Source: Chloroflexota bacterium (GTDB taxonomy: Bacteria; Chloroflexota; Dehalococcoidia; Dehalococcoidales; RBG-16-60-22). Taken from it: a DNA stretch of 21,567 nucleotides. Made by a program: the position numbers and the translations under genes. Where the stretch lies: positions 1 through 21,567 of the forward strand of contig JACPQH010000056.1 of the NCBI GenBank assembly GCA_016190585.1. Reading direction: 5' to 3'. Numbering within the stretch: the first letter of the stretch is position 1; every line of letters starts with the position of its first letter. The notes beneath the pieces were generated by a model. That model searched no databases, was not told the origin of the DNA, and saw only the letters and a program-made list of their open reading frames with translations. Positions 14,743-21,567 of the stretch are shown piece after piece.

Positions 14743-15538
14743 GGTCGCGCCAGGCCTGGTCTCCGTTTTCCGCGGCGGCGTCCGGGTCTTCGCGGTCCCG
14801 CTCCTCAGGTTCGCGGTCCTTCTCTTTCCGGACCTCTTCCTTCTCTTTTTTCGGGGAGTCTTTGTCGCCTTCGTCGCGCTCCCTGTCCTTGCCGGCGTTC
14901 CTGATGGTACCGGATTCCCCCGCGTCTTTGTCCCCTGAACCGCTCTTGACCTTTTCGTTGTTTTTCCCGTCCGCGTTCTTGTTTTCCGGAGTAACGCCAG
15001 GTTCTTTACCGTCTCCGGGGGCTATGTCGCCGTGAACGGCGGCCGGCGCATCCCCGTTGACCGTTGTAAGTGTCCCGCCGGTAGCCGGCGGAGAGGCTGG
15101 CGCGGGCGGCGCCTGGGCCGGTTCTCCCGGAGGTTCGATTTCAATATCGGTCGCGCCTGCGGGGGCCGCCTTATCCGGGCTAACCCCGGGGTCAGCGGTT
15201 GGGGGCGGCTCAGCGGCCGGCCCGGAGGGAGGGGTATCCGGCTTTTCTTCCGGCCTGGTCCAGCCGCCGGGGAACCGGGAATAGATGCCCAGGATGTCGT
15301 AGTTCCACGTGCTGAAGCTTGTCAGGGCTTTATCGTAATACTCGGGCGGGACCTCGACGGGTTGTTCGCCAGTCCCGGTCTCCGGACGGATGACGGTCGC
15401 GGCGGCGGGGCGGGGGGCCGGCGCGGTAGCCGGTGCGGAGCCGGCGGCGAAAATGGGCACGATAAGCGGGCCGGTTACCAGGACGGCGACCGCCACCATC
15501 GCCAGGCCGCGCAGAAGTTGAGAATGTATCTTGGTCAT
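14594..15538 (-). CDS. Secreted, intrinsically disordered protein with Asp-rich C-terminal tail
   Basis: A 314-residue protein of unknown function. I place the start at ATG 15538, with AGAGAG nine bases upstream; the in-frame TTG at 15544 leaves too short a spacer. Residues 1-33 form a signal peptide: basic start (K, H, R), hydrophobic core LAMVAVAVLV, and an AAG-type cleavage area. Residues about 35-62 are Pro/Ala-rich. A short ordered-looking segment follows at about 63-93 (PEYYDKALTSF, then YDILGIYSRFPGGW). The next 85 or so residues are Pro/Ala/Gly-rich, then a mixed Lys/Glu/Asp stretch, and the last ~48 residues are mostly Asp in units like DDRDEDD. Such tails bind divalent cations, so calcium binding, mineral or surface interaction are possible. 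No anchor or enzyme domain is seen. The coding call rests on the signal peptide and the amino-acid design. Confidence 0.65.
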   Translation of the reverse strand: MTKIHSQLLRGLAMVAVAVLVTGPLIVPIFAAGSAPATAPAPRPAAATVIRPETGTGEQPVEVPPEYYDKALTSFSTWNYDILGIYSRFPGGWTRPEEKPDTPPSGPAAEPPPTADPGVSPDKAAPAGATDIEIEPPGEPAQAPPAPASPPATGGTLTTVNGDAPAAVHGDIAPGDGKEPGVTPENKNADGKNNEKVKSGSGDKDAGESGTIRNAGKDRERDEGDKDSPKKEKEEVRKEKDREPEERDREDPDAAAENGDQAWRDRHDDDEDDDDRDEDDGDDRDQDDDDDEEGDDDDDDRDEDDDDDGGGDDD

Positions 15539-15693
15539 GTTCAAGGGCTCTCTTTTTCAATCTAAATCCGGTCGACCCGGGATACAATGCGGGGGCATAC
15601 CGAGAATTATTCCAAACTTCACCGAGTTTTACGCCGGGGGTACGTACCATCTGTTAGCTTTAACCGGGGCGCCGGCGCCGAGACGCGGCTTGA

Positions 15694-15703
15694 ACCACGT
15701 GGT
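15694..15703. promoter_or_regulatory. Perfect 10-bp palindrome overlapping the flavodoxin -10 box
   Basis: accacgtggt is fully self-complementary. Its last base is the first T of the TATAAT at 15703-15708. A palindrome at this position would block RNA polymerase if bound, so a repressor operator is plausible. The binding protein is not known. Confidence 0.35.
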
Positions 15704-15708
15704 ATAAT
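15700..15708 (+). promoter_or_regulatory. Extended -10 promoter for the flavodoxin gene
   Basis: tggtataat: a TGn extension followed by a perfect TATAAT at 15703-15708. No good -35 hexamer is found 16-18 bases upstream, which is acceptable for extended -10 promoters. The predicted start near 15715 gives a leader of about 80 bases. Confidence 0.5.
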
Positions 15709-15795
15709 GGCAAGACACAAGGACGGACCCCCCGGGGTTTCTTCGGACGGGCTGACGCGTGGCGATAGACTATCCTTAACGTTGGGGAGTGTGCT

Positions 15796-16260
15796 ATGAA
15801 AAAAGTCATCGTGGTTTACTACGGCGTGACCGGCAGCACCGAGAAAATGGCCCAGTACATAGCGGAGGGCGTGCGTTTCACCGGCAACCAGGTGGTAGTC
15901 AAGAATATTAAAGACATCAAAACCACGGAACTAAGGGGCTATGACGGCTACATCTTCGGCTCGCCAACCTTCTCCCTTGATATTCCCGGTCCGATGAAGG
16001 TGTTCCTGGCGGGGGTAGAGGAGGCGGCATTGAAAGGGAAACCGGGCGGCGCGTTCGGTCCTTACAGGCATGATATGTCATATGAACACAGCACCCACGC
16101 GCCGGCTCTCATATTCGAGATGCTCGAGACCAGGTACAAGATGAAGCCGTTTGAATTGGGCCCCTTTAGCCTGAAGGAAGATGTCGTGGACACCAGTCAG
16201 GGTATGGAAACTTGCCAGGATTACGGGCGGGTCTTCGGGGAGAAACTGGGGAACGAGTAG
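15796..16260 (+). CDS. Flavodoxin family protein
   Basis: A 154-residue single-domain flavodoxin. The FMN phosphate loop is VVYYGVTGSTEKMA near residues 6-19, in the form TGSTE, followed by the expected Asp/Gly-rich strand LRGYDGYIFGSPTF (46-59) and the second loop around GGAFGPYRHDMSYEH. Flavodoxins carry single electrons between reductases and enzymes and can replace ferredoxin under iron limitation, so an electron-shuttle role for the AOR/ETF metabolism is possible but unproven. A GGGGAG site at 15784-15789 precedes the ATG with six bases between. It stands alone, converging with the DinB-fold gene, and has its own extended -10 promoter with an overlapping palindrome. Confidence 0.88.
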   Translation: MKKVIVVYYGVTGSTEKMAQYIAEGVRFTGNQVVVKNIKDIKTTELRGYDGYIFGSPTFSLDIPGPMKVFLAGVEEAALKGKPGGAFGPYRHDMSYEHSTHAPALIFEMLETRYKMKPFELGPFSLKEDVVDTSQGMETCQDYGRVFGEKLGNE

Positions 16261-16347
16261 ACCAAATATATTTTTCGAAGGGGAGGGGCGAAAGTCCTTT
16301 CCCTCGCTTCCCCCCTCGCCGACCTCAGGACCGGGGAACCCCCGGAA

Positions 16348-16809
16348 CTACTTCCTCTGCTCCCAGAGCTGGCGGGTCAGCTGGATATGCCCCAGGTGAA
16401 CGGCGTAATGGCTGATGACATGCAGGACACACCAGCGGACGCTTACCGCCCCCAGTTCCGGCCTCACCGGGACATCACGGGTCTCGCCAAGCTGCGGGGC
16501 GCTTAGCCCGGCCAGGATTTGCTCGTTGGCCCGGGCTGTTGTTTCCAGGTGGCCCAGGGCCTCGCGGAGACCCCCGGAGGTACGGAACTCCGCCTCCCGG
16601 TCGCGCGGCAGGGCTTCCCGGTTGATAATCTGCCTGACCCAATACGTCTCGGAGCCTGTCATGTGTACCAGGAGCGCGTAAATAGAATTGGTCGATTCCG
16701 CGAGGGGACGCCAGTTGGCGGCTTCATCGCTCAGGTCTTGCACGGTATCGTGTATCTGTTTTTTCAGGATACCAAGCTCGGTAAGGTAGTCCCGTGTTTC
16801 GGCGTCCAT
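16348..16809 (-). CDS. DinB-fold (DinB/YfiT superfamily) metal-binding protein
   Basis: A 153-residue four-helix-bundle protein. The metal-binding His triad of the DinB family fits H49 (in ALLVHMTGSE), H134 and H138 (in VISHYAVHLGHI), with conserved NWRP near 32-35. The superfamily includes thiol S-transferases for bacillithiol or mycothiol and many proteins without known role. No signal peptide or extra domain is present. GGGAGG precedes the ATG. It converges with the flavodoxin gene, with 87 bases between the stops, and is divergent from the CoA-transferase gene. Nothing ties it to the catabolic clusters. Confidence 0.82.
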   Translation of the reverse strand: MDAETRDYLTELGILKKQIHDTVQDLSDEAANWRPLAESTNSIYALLVHMTGSETYWVRQIINREALPRDREAEFRTSGGLREALGHLETTARANEQILAGLSAPQLGETRDVPVRPELGAVSVRWCVLHVISHYAVHLGHIQLTRQLWEQRK

Positions 16810-16906
16810 AAAAACCTCCCGTATTTTTGCTAATCATAGTGACTTGCGGAGCCGCCGTCAAACAGGCACATGTTGCGAGATAACCACAAGTACAGGTACA
16901 AAAGTC

Positions 16907-16935
16907 TTGACAAAGAAAAACGGCGGGGCTAGTAT
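16907..16935 (+). promoter_or_regulatory. Sigma70-type promoter for the fused CoA-transferase gene
   Basis: Perfect TTGACA (16907-16912), a 17-base spacer, and TAGTAT (16930-16935), 4 of 6 to consensus. The predicted start near 16942 leaves an untranslated leader of about 120 bases before ATG 17065. Confidence 0.55.
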
Positions 16936-17052
16936 GGGCTTGGTTAATCCCGTTATCACCCGCGCCGGACGCTGGCATTCGTGCCTGTCAAGCCTCATGG
17001 TCAAATAATAAACCGCTCTGTCTCAGCGCCGGCCGGTCGCTGTGGCGGAGCC

Positions 17053-17058
17053 GAGGAG
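17053..17058 (+). promoter_or_regulatory. Ribosome binding site deciding the CoA-transferase start
   Basis: gaggag lies six bases before ATG 17065. The frame is open further upstream to GTG 16981, but that codon lacks such a site and would add 28 residues with no counterpart in the family, so 17065 is chosen. Confidence 0.65.
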
Positions 17059-17064
17059 AAAAAA

Positions 17065-19461
17065 ATGAGCGGACCGTTAGAGGGAATCCGGGTGCTTGAC
17101 ATGGGTGCTTTCGCGGTCGGGCCGCAGTCTTGCGGGCTGCTGGGCGTTCTCGGCGCCGAGGTTATCCGTATCGAGCCCGACTACGGGGACGGGCTCATGA
17201 CCAATATGCCCTATATCAAGGGCATCGGCACCACCTATCTCGCGGCGCACCATAACAGCAAGAATATCGTGCTCGGTCTGAAGGACAATCAGAAAGATAT
17301 CGAGATTGCCCATAAGCTGCTGGAGCGGGTCGATATCCTGGTGGAGAACCGGCGCGTCGGCGCCATGGACCGGCTCGGGTTCGGCTACGAAGCCGTATCC
17401 CGGATAAACCCGCGCATTATTTACGTTTCCTCGGCGGCTTACGGACAGGAAGGCCCGTTCCTCAAATACGGCGGCGCTGATCACCTGATACAGGCCATGA
17501 GCGGATTTGCCTCGTTGAACGGGTTGCCGGGCGCGGCGCCGCAGTGGGTAAGGTATGTCGCCCTGGTGGACGGTACCGGCTCGGCGGCGATACTGGAAGC
17601 GTGTCTCGTCGGGCTGCTTCACCGCGACCGGACGGGAAGGGGCCAGCATATACGCACGGATGAGTTCTCCGCCAGCCTGTTTATGCAGTCGTCCCGGATA
17701 GCGGAGTACCTGGCGACCGGCCAGGAGCCGCCCTTGATGGGCTCGGAAAGCCCCCGCGTCTGCCCCTCCCGCGCCTTCCTCACCCAGGACGGGAAGTACC
17801 TGATCATCTCCGCGGCGACCGACGGCCACTGGGCCGGCCTTTGCGCCGCCATAGGCGTTAAAGATACGGCCGCCGAGCCCAGGTTCGCCGGCAACCAGGC
17901 CAGACTCCGGCACCGCGCTGAGGTCAATAGCCTCATCCAGGACAAAATCGCCGAGAAGCCTTTAGTCTGGTGGCAGTGCCAGCTCGGCCGTTACCATGTC
18001 CCGCACAGCCGTATCATGGGCGTGGAAGACCTGGTGCAGGACGCCTATATCAGGAGCAACGGCTACATTCGGTCCCTGACGTCGAAAACCTGGGGTGCGC
18101 TTGAATACCCCGTGGCCCCCTGGAGGTTCAAGAAAACCGCGCTGAACGAGCCGGAAGCATCGCCTTCTCCGGACGCCGACAGGGCTTATGTCCTGCGTCT
18201 TGTCAGGAAAGCCGCCCGGCCGGGCGCCGGCGCTGCGCCGGATGGGGCAACGCGTCCCCTCGAAGGTGTCCGGGTAGTGGACCTCACGCAGGGCATCAGC
18301 GGGCCGCTGTGCACCGCTCAGCTTGGAAGCCTGGGCGCCGAGATTATAAAGGTGGAACACACCGCCGGGGACATCGCCAGAAACTGGGGCCCGGCCAGCG
18401 GCGGCGAAAGCGCCCTGTTCCTGCAGCTCAACCACGACAAAAAGAGCTTCGCGGTCAAATATAACGAGGCTGAAGGCCTCGACGTTCTGAGGAAGCTTAT
18501 CAGGAGCGCCGATGTACTGGTGGAGGACCTGGGTGACCGCGAGACGAAGCGCCTGGGCATCGGCTATACACGGGTCAGCCGCTTGAAACCGGGCCTGATT
18601 TACGCCTCCATTCGATATGCCCTCGGGGATTCAGAACCGGACAGGCCGGCTACCGAGCTCGAGCTCCAGGGAACGTCCGGCCTGATGCGCTGGACCGGGG
18701 AACCGGGCGGCGAGCCGGTCAAGATTGGCGCGGACGCTTTTTCCAGCCTGGTGGGCATGTTTCACTTCAGCGCCATCATGGCGGCGCTGCACAACCGGCG
18801 TACCCGGGGACCGGGGGAACGGATCGTCACGTCGACCCTGGCCGCGGCCATCTACATGGCGGCCCACGGCATCATGCCGATGTCCGGGGTGGATGACTGG
18901 GACGGGTTCTGGGGCTCCGGCCCGTACGACAGCGCTCAGTACGGCTACCGGACGAAGAACAAGCCAGTAATGGTCAGCTTGAAAACCAGGAACGAGCAGC
19001 AGGGACGGGCCACCTACGAGGCCTTCTGCAAGGGTGTCGGGCTGGGAAAATTGCTCGAAGACCCCTATTATGCCGAGAAGACCTTCCGCACCATGAGCAT
19101 GGGGACGGCTGCCCAGAAAGCCAAACCGGTTTACGAGGCGGCGCTTGCCAACTGGGACGCCGAAGAGCTGGTCAAGTTCATTGACGCCTGCGGCGGTCTG
19201 GCGGCGCCTTTGCTCACCTACCGCGACCTTTTCAACCCGGTACACGAGCAGGTCAGGCAAAACAACATGATGGTGGAACAGACGCACCCCAGGGCTGGTC
19301 TGATTAAACTGATAAATAACCCCTGGCGGGACGGGGGCCAGGCTGAAATCAAAACCCCGGCTCCGGCGCTCGGGGAACACACCGGCCCCGTCATGGCCGC
19401 GCTGGGCTATTCCGAGTCAAAAATCAGGAAACTGGCGGAGCGGGGCATAGTCCGTAATTAA
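17065..19461 (+). CDS. Tandem-fused CaiB/BaiF family III CoA-transferase (two domains)
   Basis: A 798-residue protein made of two CaiB/BaiF units, each about 400 residues, the length of a normal single-domain enzyme. Unit 1 opens PLEGIRVLDMGAFAVGP and GVLGAEVIRIE (near 4-37); unit 2 opens PLEGVRVVDLTQGISGP and GSLGAEIIKVE (near 398-431). In unit 1 D169 in ALVDGTGSA matches the catalytic Asp of formyl-CoA transferase, 18 residues before the conserved Arg of LLHRDRTGRGQ. In unit 2 the corresponding position, counted the same way from the Arg in HNRRTRG, is S560 (ADAFSSLVG); the nearest Asp is D557, three residues earlier. Unit 2 may therefore be structural or altered. Single-unit family members form interlocked dimers, so a fusion can form the pair in one chain. 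The reaction is likely CoA transfer between organic acids; the substrate is unknown. Confidence 0.9.
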   Translation: MSGPLEGIRVLDMGAFAVGPQSCGLLGVLGAEVIRIEPDYGDGLMTNMPYIKGIGTTYLAAHHNSKNIVLGLKDNQKDIEIAHKLLERVDILVENRRVGAMDRLGFGYEAVSRINPRIIYVSSAAYGQEGPFLKYGGADHLIQAMSGFASLNGLPGAAPQWVRYVALVDGTGSAAILEACLVGLLHRDRTGRGQHIRTDEFSASLFMQSSRIAEYLATGQEPPLMGSESPRVCPSRAFLTQDGKYLIISAATDGHWAGLCAAIGVKDTAAEPRFAGNQARLRHRAEVNSLIQDKIAEKPLVWWQCQLGRYHVPHSRIMGVEDLVQDAYIRSNGYIRSLTSKTWGALEYPVAPWRFKKTALNEPEASPSPDADRAYVLRLVRKAARPGAGAAPDGATRPLEGVRVVDLTQGISGPLCTAQLGSLGAEIIKVEHTAGDIARNWGPASGGESALFLQLNHDKKSFAVKYNEAEGLDVLRKLIRSADVLVEDLGDRETKRLGIGYTRVSRLKPGLIYASIRYALGDSEPDRPATELELQGTSGLMRWTGEPGGEPVKIGADAFSSLVGMFHFSAIMAALHNRRTRGPGERIVTSTLAAAIYMAAHGIMPMSGVDDWDGFWGSGPYDSAQYGYRTKNKPVMVSLKTRNEQQGRATYEAFCKGVGLGKLLEDPYYAEKTFRTMSMGTAAQKAKPVYEAALANWDAEELVKFIDACGGLAAPLLTYRDLFNPVHEQVRQNNMMVEQTHPRAGLIKLINNPWRDGGQAEIKTPAPALGEHTGPVMAALGYSESKIRKLAERGIVRN

Positions 19462-19510
19462 GCCTGGGCCGGAACAAAATCCAGGGCTCGGCCGGGCCTT
19501 TTGCTGGCAA
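19462..19510 (+). terminator. Weak GC-rich hairpin after the CoA-transferase gene
   Basis: The region after the stop contains gcctgggccgg and cggccgggcc followed by tttt, which can pair imperfectly. The stem has mismatches and the T-run is only four bases, so this is a tentative terminator. Confidence 0.25.
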
Positions 19511-19535
19511 CGGCTTCGCCCTTTCGCGTGCGCTT

Positions 19536-20014
19536 ATGGCAATTACCCGACGGTTTGACCATGAACGGGATACGGACGCGGTTTACCGGCTCATCATCGA
19601 ACTTCAGGACTTTGAGCGGGAAAGAGATTCCGGGCTGCCTTCAGGCGGGGAGATTGTCGAGCTATACTTCCAATGGATGATGGCGCGCTGCCGGCAGCAC
19701 GGGGGCAGGCTGTATGTCGGCGAAGAAGACGGCCGGGTGGCGGGGTTTGTGACCGTGTTGAGCAAGGACCTGCCCATCGAGCCGGACGAGTATCCAGTCC
19801 CGTATGCCATGATAACCGAGCTCATTGTGGAGAGGCGGTACCGGGGTCGTGGCCTGGGCAAGCTCTTACTGGAACATGCCGAAGATTCGCCCGCCGGCAG
19901 GGAGCATCCCGCGTCAGGATAAAGGTCCTGGCCGCCAACAGCGAAGCACGCCGGTTTTACGACAAGCGGGGATACAGGCCGTTCCTGATTGAGTACGTTA
20001 AGCAGATCCGATAA
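19536..20014 (+). pseudogene. GNAT family N-acetyltransferase, interrupted by a frameshift
   Basis: The N-terminal part reads in one frame from ATG 19536, with ITELIVERRYRGRGLGKLLLEHAE holding the acetyl-CoA loop RGRGLG. That frame then runs into a stop at 19920-19922. The rest of the domain continues in another frame: RIKVLAANSEARRFYDKRGY, the normal GNAT C-terminal strand and helix, ending at 20014. The frames meet around bases 19882-19890 (gaagattcgc). One extra base there would restore a protein of about 159 residues, a normal GNAT length, so this sequence looks as if it has lost a single base. It may be a real inactivating mutation or an assembly error. No strong Shine-Dalgarno sequence precedes the ATG. 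The substrate is unknown. Confidence 0.75.
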
Positions 20015-20199
20015 GACGGGGGCCGCCTGAACCGGGTCCGGGCTGGATGCTGTCGTTCTTTACTGATAATGCATCGCCAAAATAAGTACGTCTACTAATC
20101 GCTTCCTGCCTCCGTTAGGCTGATAATGAAACAGGAAAGATATTTGTTTCCTTGGGGAAAGCGAACGCGTTGCGGTTAAATTGATGAGGGGGGCACAAG

Positions 20200-20664
20200 A
20201 TGGCCAGGCCTGTTCATCCCGGGCAAACCGCGATGGGCGCGGTGATTATCTCTTTGGCCGGCCTGGGCATGGTTGTTTATGCCGCTGCCTTTATATTTTT
20301 CAGTCTAACCCGCCTCATCGAGATCGGACTTTCCGCCGCGGAACTAAATCGGACCAGCGAGCAGATCCAAGCCTTTTCACCGGAAGTTTATAATTACATC
20401 AATCATGTCCAGGTAAATCTGGGCGCTTTTATCGCCTCGGCCGGACTGGCCGTCGCCGCTCTGGGTTGGTTTGGCCTCAGGAAAGGTAGCGCCTGGTCAT
20501 GGTGGACAATAACCGCCATGGTAGCGGTCTGGGGTATGATCGGAATACCGGTGCACTACCCGTATGGCTTCGGAACCCTAGAGCACCTGGGCCTGCCTTA
20601 CCTTGCGCTGGTCTCAATCGGCGTGGGGCTTTTCCTGACCAGGCCCCGGAAAGGCCCTCGATAA
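20200..20664 (+). CDS. Small membrane protein with about four transmembrane segments, unknown function
   Basis: A 154-residue hydrophobic protein. Predicted membrane segments by eye are near residues 12-34 (GAVIISLAGLGMVVY), 72-92 (LGAFIASAGLAVAAL), 98-117 (SWWTITAMVAVWGM) and 130-147 (LGLPYLALVSIGVGLF). Between the first two is a soluble loop of about 35 residues (ELNRTSEQIQAF). The C-terminus is basic (RPRKGPR), favouring a cytoplasmic end. I recognise no family. The ATG has a GAGGGGGG site. It follows the frameshifted acetyltransferase after 185 bases with no other gene seen, and it converges with the acetyltransferase at 20732. Confidence 0.72.
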   Translation: MARPVHPGQTAMGAVIISLAGLGMVVYAAAFIFFSLTRLIEIGLSAAELNRTSEQIQAFSPEVYNYINHVQVNLGAFIASAGLAVAALGWFGLRKGSAWSWWTITAMVAVWGMIGIPVHYPYGFGTLEHLGLPYLALVSIGVGLFLTRPRKGPR

Positions 20665-20731
20665 CGCTCATAGCTCAATCCACCGCGGTTTTCAGTTCCC
20701 GGACCCTTGTTCGAGAAGAAAGAGGACTCTT

Positions 20732-21205
20732 CTACGGGACTTTAAGGTGCATCCTCTGGAAGTTGATCCCGTGGGCGGCGAAAGCCGGATGTTCCAGGCG
20801 TTCGCCAGCAGGCTTGAAACCCGACTTCGTGAAGAAACCGGCGGATGTGTTCCTCGCCCAGGTTTGGACACTTATCGATGTATCCTGCCTTATTTGGCGA
20901 ATTAGTTCCTCCACCAGGCGCGTGCCAACCGATTTGCCCTGGTAACCAGCCTTCACCGCGATATGACGGATCTCGTATTTGTTCGCGGAGATGCGGCTGA
21001 CCACAACCCCACCGACTACGCTGCCGTCATCAACGGCGATGAGGTCAATCTCAGAACCGCTTAATTCAAACGTTTGGCGGATATCCCGTGGAAGTCCCAG
21101 CGGTTGCCAGAGTACGCTCCAGAGAAGAAGGTCTAGTTCGTCTCTCTGTTTATCCGCGACGGCATCCATGATTTCCACGGCATCGCTCTTTTGTTTTGCT
21201 TTCAT
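20732..21205 (-). CDS. GNAT family N-acetyltransferase
   Basis: A 157-residue acetyltransferase of normal GNAT length. Motif A is YEIRHIAVKAGYQGKSVGTRLVEE (read as 78-100), with QGKSVG at 89-94 in place of the canonical RGxGxG; the middle Gly is Ser. The following strand and helix (VQTWARNTSAGFFTKSGF) match the usual NxxAxxFYxKxGF element. The N-terminal region (LWSVLWQPLGLPRDI) resembles small GNAT proteins of unknown substrate. It is divergent from the membrane gene at 21342 and shares with it a 136-base region holding a palindrome. A possible TATAAT lies upstream on its own strand. Confidence 0.82.
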   Translation of the reverse strand: MKAKQKSDAVEIMDAVADKQRDELDLLLWSVLWQPLGLPRDIRQTFELSGSEIDLIAVDDGSVVGGVVVSRISANKYEIRHIAVKAGYQGKSVGTRLVEELIRQIRQDTSISVQTWARNTSAGFFTKSGFKPAGERLEHPAFAAHGINFQRMHLKVP

Positions 21206-21247
21206 ATTCTACTGTTGCGCATCTCCTTCAGGAAAACTCTGCGAAGT

Positions 21248-21277
21248 ATTATAATAACAAGGTATTATATTGAACAA
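21248..21277 (-). promoter_or_regulatory. Candidate promoter for the minus-strand acetyltransferase
   Basis: On the minus strand, TTGTTC (21277-21272), an 18-base spacer, and a perfect TATAAT (21253-21248). The -35 match is weak (3 of 6). The predicted start near 21241 gives a leader of about 36 bases. The palindrome at 21265-21282 covers the -35 box. Confidence 0.4.
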
Positions 21278-21282
21278 TATAA
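21265..21282. promoter_or_regulatory. Perfect 8-2-8 palindrome, candidate repressor operator
   Basis: ttatattg and caatataa are exact reverse complements separated by aa. The site lies between two divergent genes and overlaps the predicted -35 of the acetyltransferase promoter. Its size and symmetry suit a dimeric regulator of TetR or MarR type; no such regulator gene is in the window. Confidence 0.5.
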
Positions 21283-21341
21283 CTCGGGACATTGTATTTG
21301 ACAAACAAAGAGAGTATTGCTCATTAACAAGGGAGGAACAC

Positions 21342-21567
21342 ATGGATAATAAAAATTTACTGATCCCCGTATCTGATGTCGGTCATGTCATAAGGCTGGG
21401 TTACTATTCAGCCCTGGCCGCCGCCATATTCACCATACTATGGGCGGCACTTGCTCTTGCCTTCCCGTCTCCAGCCTGGGAGGGAATAAGTGCTTACGCT
21501 AAAGGTTTTGCCACGGTGCAAATCATCAACACCATTCCAGCGATGATGATCATGCCCTCCATGATCA
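21342..21567 (+). CDS. Membrane protein, N-terminal part (cut by window end)
   Basis: An open frame starting at ATG 21342 with GGGAGG a few bases upstream and running off the window after 75 codons. It starts MDNKNLLIPVSDVGHVIRLG, then a hydrophobic span YYSALAAAIFTILWAALALAF, a short loop, and the beginning of a second hydrophobic stretch (IINTIPAMMIMPSMI). It is a polytopic membrane protein of unrecognised family. A TTGACA is present at 21298-21303, but the matching -10 is poor. The region upstream is AT-rich and contains the palindrome described separately. Confidence 0.7.
   Translation, partial: MDNKNLLIPVSDVGHVIRLGYYSALAAAIFTILWAALALAFPSPAWEGISAYAKGFATVQIINTIPAMMIMPSMI

Noticed and set aside
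14426..14938. Plus-strand frame encoding very hydrophobic Ile/Val runs, resembling a membrane protein
   Set aside because: It is the complement of the Asp codons (gat/gac read backwards as atc/gtc). The opposite frame has a signal peptide and plausible start, so the hydrophobicity is an artefact.
15539..15544. TTG start for the Asp-rich secreted protein, two codons upstream
   Set aside because: The AGAGAG site would be only three bases from TTG, against nine from ATG 15538.
16981..17064. Upstream GTG start extending the CoA-transferase by 28 residues
   Set aside because: No ribosome site before GTG, and the extension has no counterpart in the family; gaggag six bases before ATG 17065 is a better start.
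1..21567. tRNA, rRNA, transposase genes or a molybdenum/tungsten cofactor riboswitch
   Set aside because: I saw no cloverleaf, rRNA segment or transposase motif. The predicted leader before the moaD-like gene is too short for a riboswitch. A covariance-model scan would be decisive but was not possible here.

Overview
This is a GC-rich bacterial window with dense genes, strong AAGGAGG-type ribosome binding sites and recognisable TTGACA/TATAAT-type promoters. The contents suggest an anaerobe with many catabolic oxidoreductases: tungsten aldehyde:ferredoxin oxidoreductases (AOR), an electron-transfer flavoprotein subunit, a fumarate-reductase-like flavoprotein, a family III CoA-transferase and a TRAP transporter binding protein. 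The binding protein has a long Pro/Thr/Ala linker, common in Chloroflexota lipoproteins. A Dehalococcoidia-like Chloroflexota genome, possibly assembled from a metagenome, is my best guess. It is inferred from gene content and style only.

Layout. (1) Bases 1-5147, plus strand: 3' part of a DctP-type solute-binding protein, a stable stem-loop, a DAO-family flavoprotein (copy 1), AOR copy 1, and a lone EtfB. (2) Bases 5148-5651: no gene; two small inverted-repeat elements. (3) Bases 5652-8670: a fumarate-reductase-like flavoprotein (minus) and an MFS carrier (plus), divergent from a shared promoter region. (4) Bases 8671-13446: a consensus-like promoter, a MoaD-type sulfur carrier, two more DAO flavoproteins (copies 2 and 3) and AOR copy 2, all plus strand. 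(5) Bases 13443-15538, minus: a small protein ending in Gly-Gly, an Asp/Glu-racemase-family protein, and a secreted disordered protein with an Asp-rich tail. (6) Bases 15796-16809: a flavodoxin (plus) and a DinB-fold protein (minus). (7) Bases 17065-19461: a tandem-fused CaiB/BaiF CoA-transferase. (8) Bases 19536 to the end: a frameshifted GNAT acetyltransferase, a small membrane protein, a GNAT acetyltransferase (minus), and the start of another membrane protein. The last stretch is more AT-rich and contains a perfect 8-2-8 palindrome between divergent genes.

How they may work together. The main observation is a duplicated pairing of a DAO/sarcosine-oxidase-type flavoprotein with a tungsten AOR. 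One copy is joined to EtfB and a binding protein, the other to a MoaD-type carrier. My inference is an anaerobic two-step route. The flavoprotein oxidises an amine, N-methyl or 2-amino/hydroxy acid substrate and passes electrons to ETF. The AOR then oxidises the aldehyde product to an acid, reducing ferredoxin. CoA-transferase, racemase-family protein and carriers could serve the same small-acid metabolism. Substrates cannot be read from the sequence. Both AORs show Cys-x2-Cys-x3-His where the family normally has Cys-x2-Cys-x3-Cys, which marks them as an unusual subfamily.
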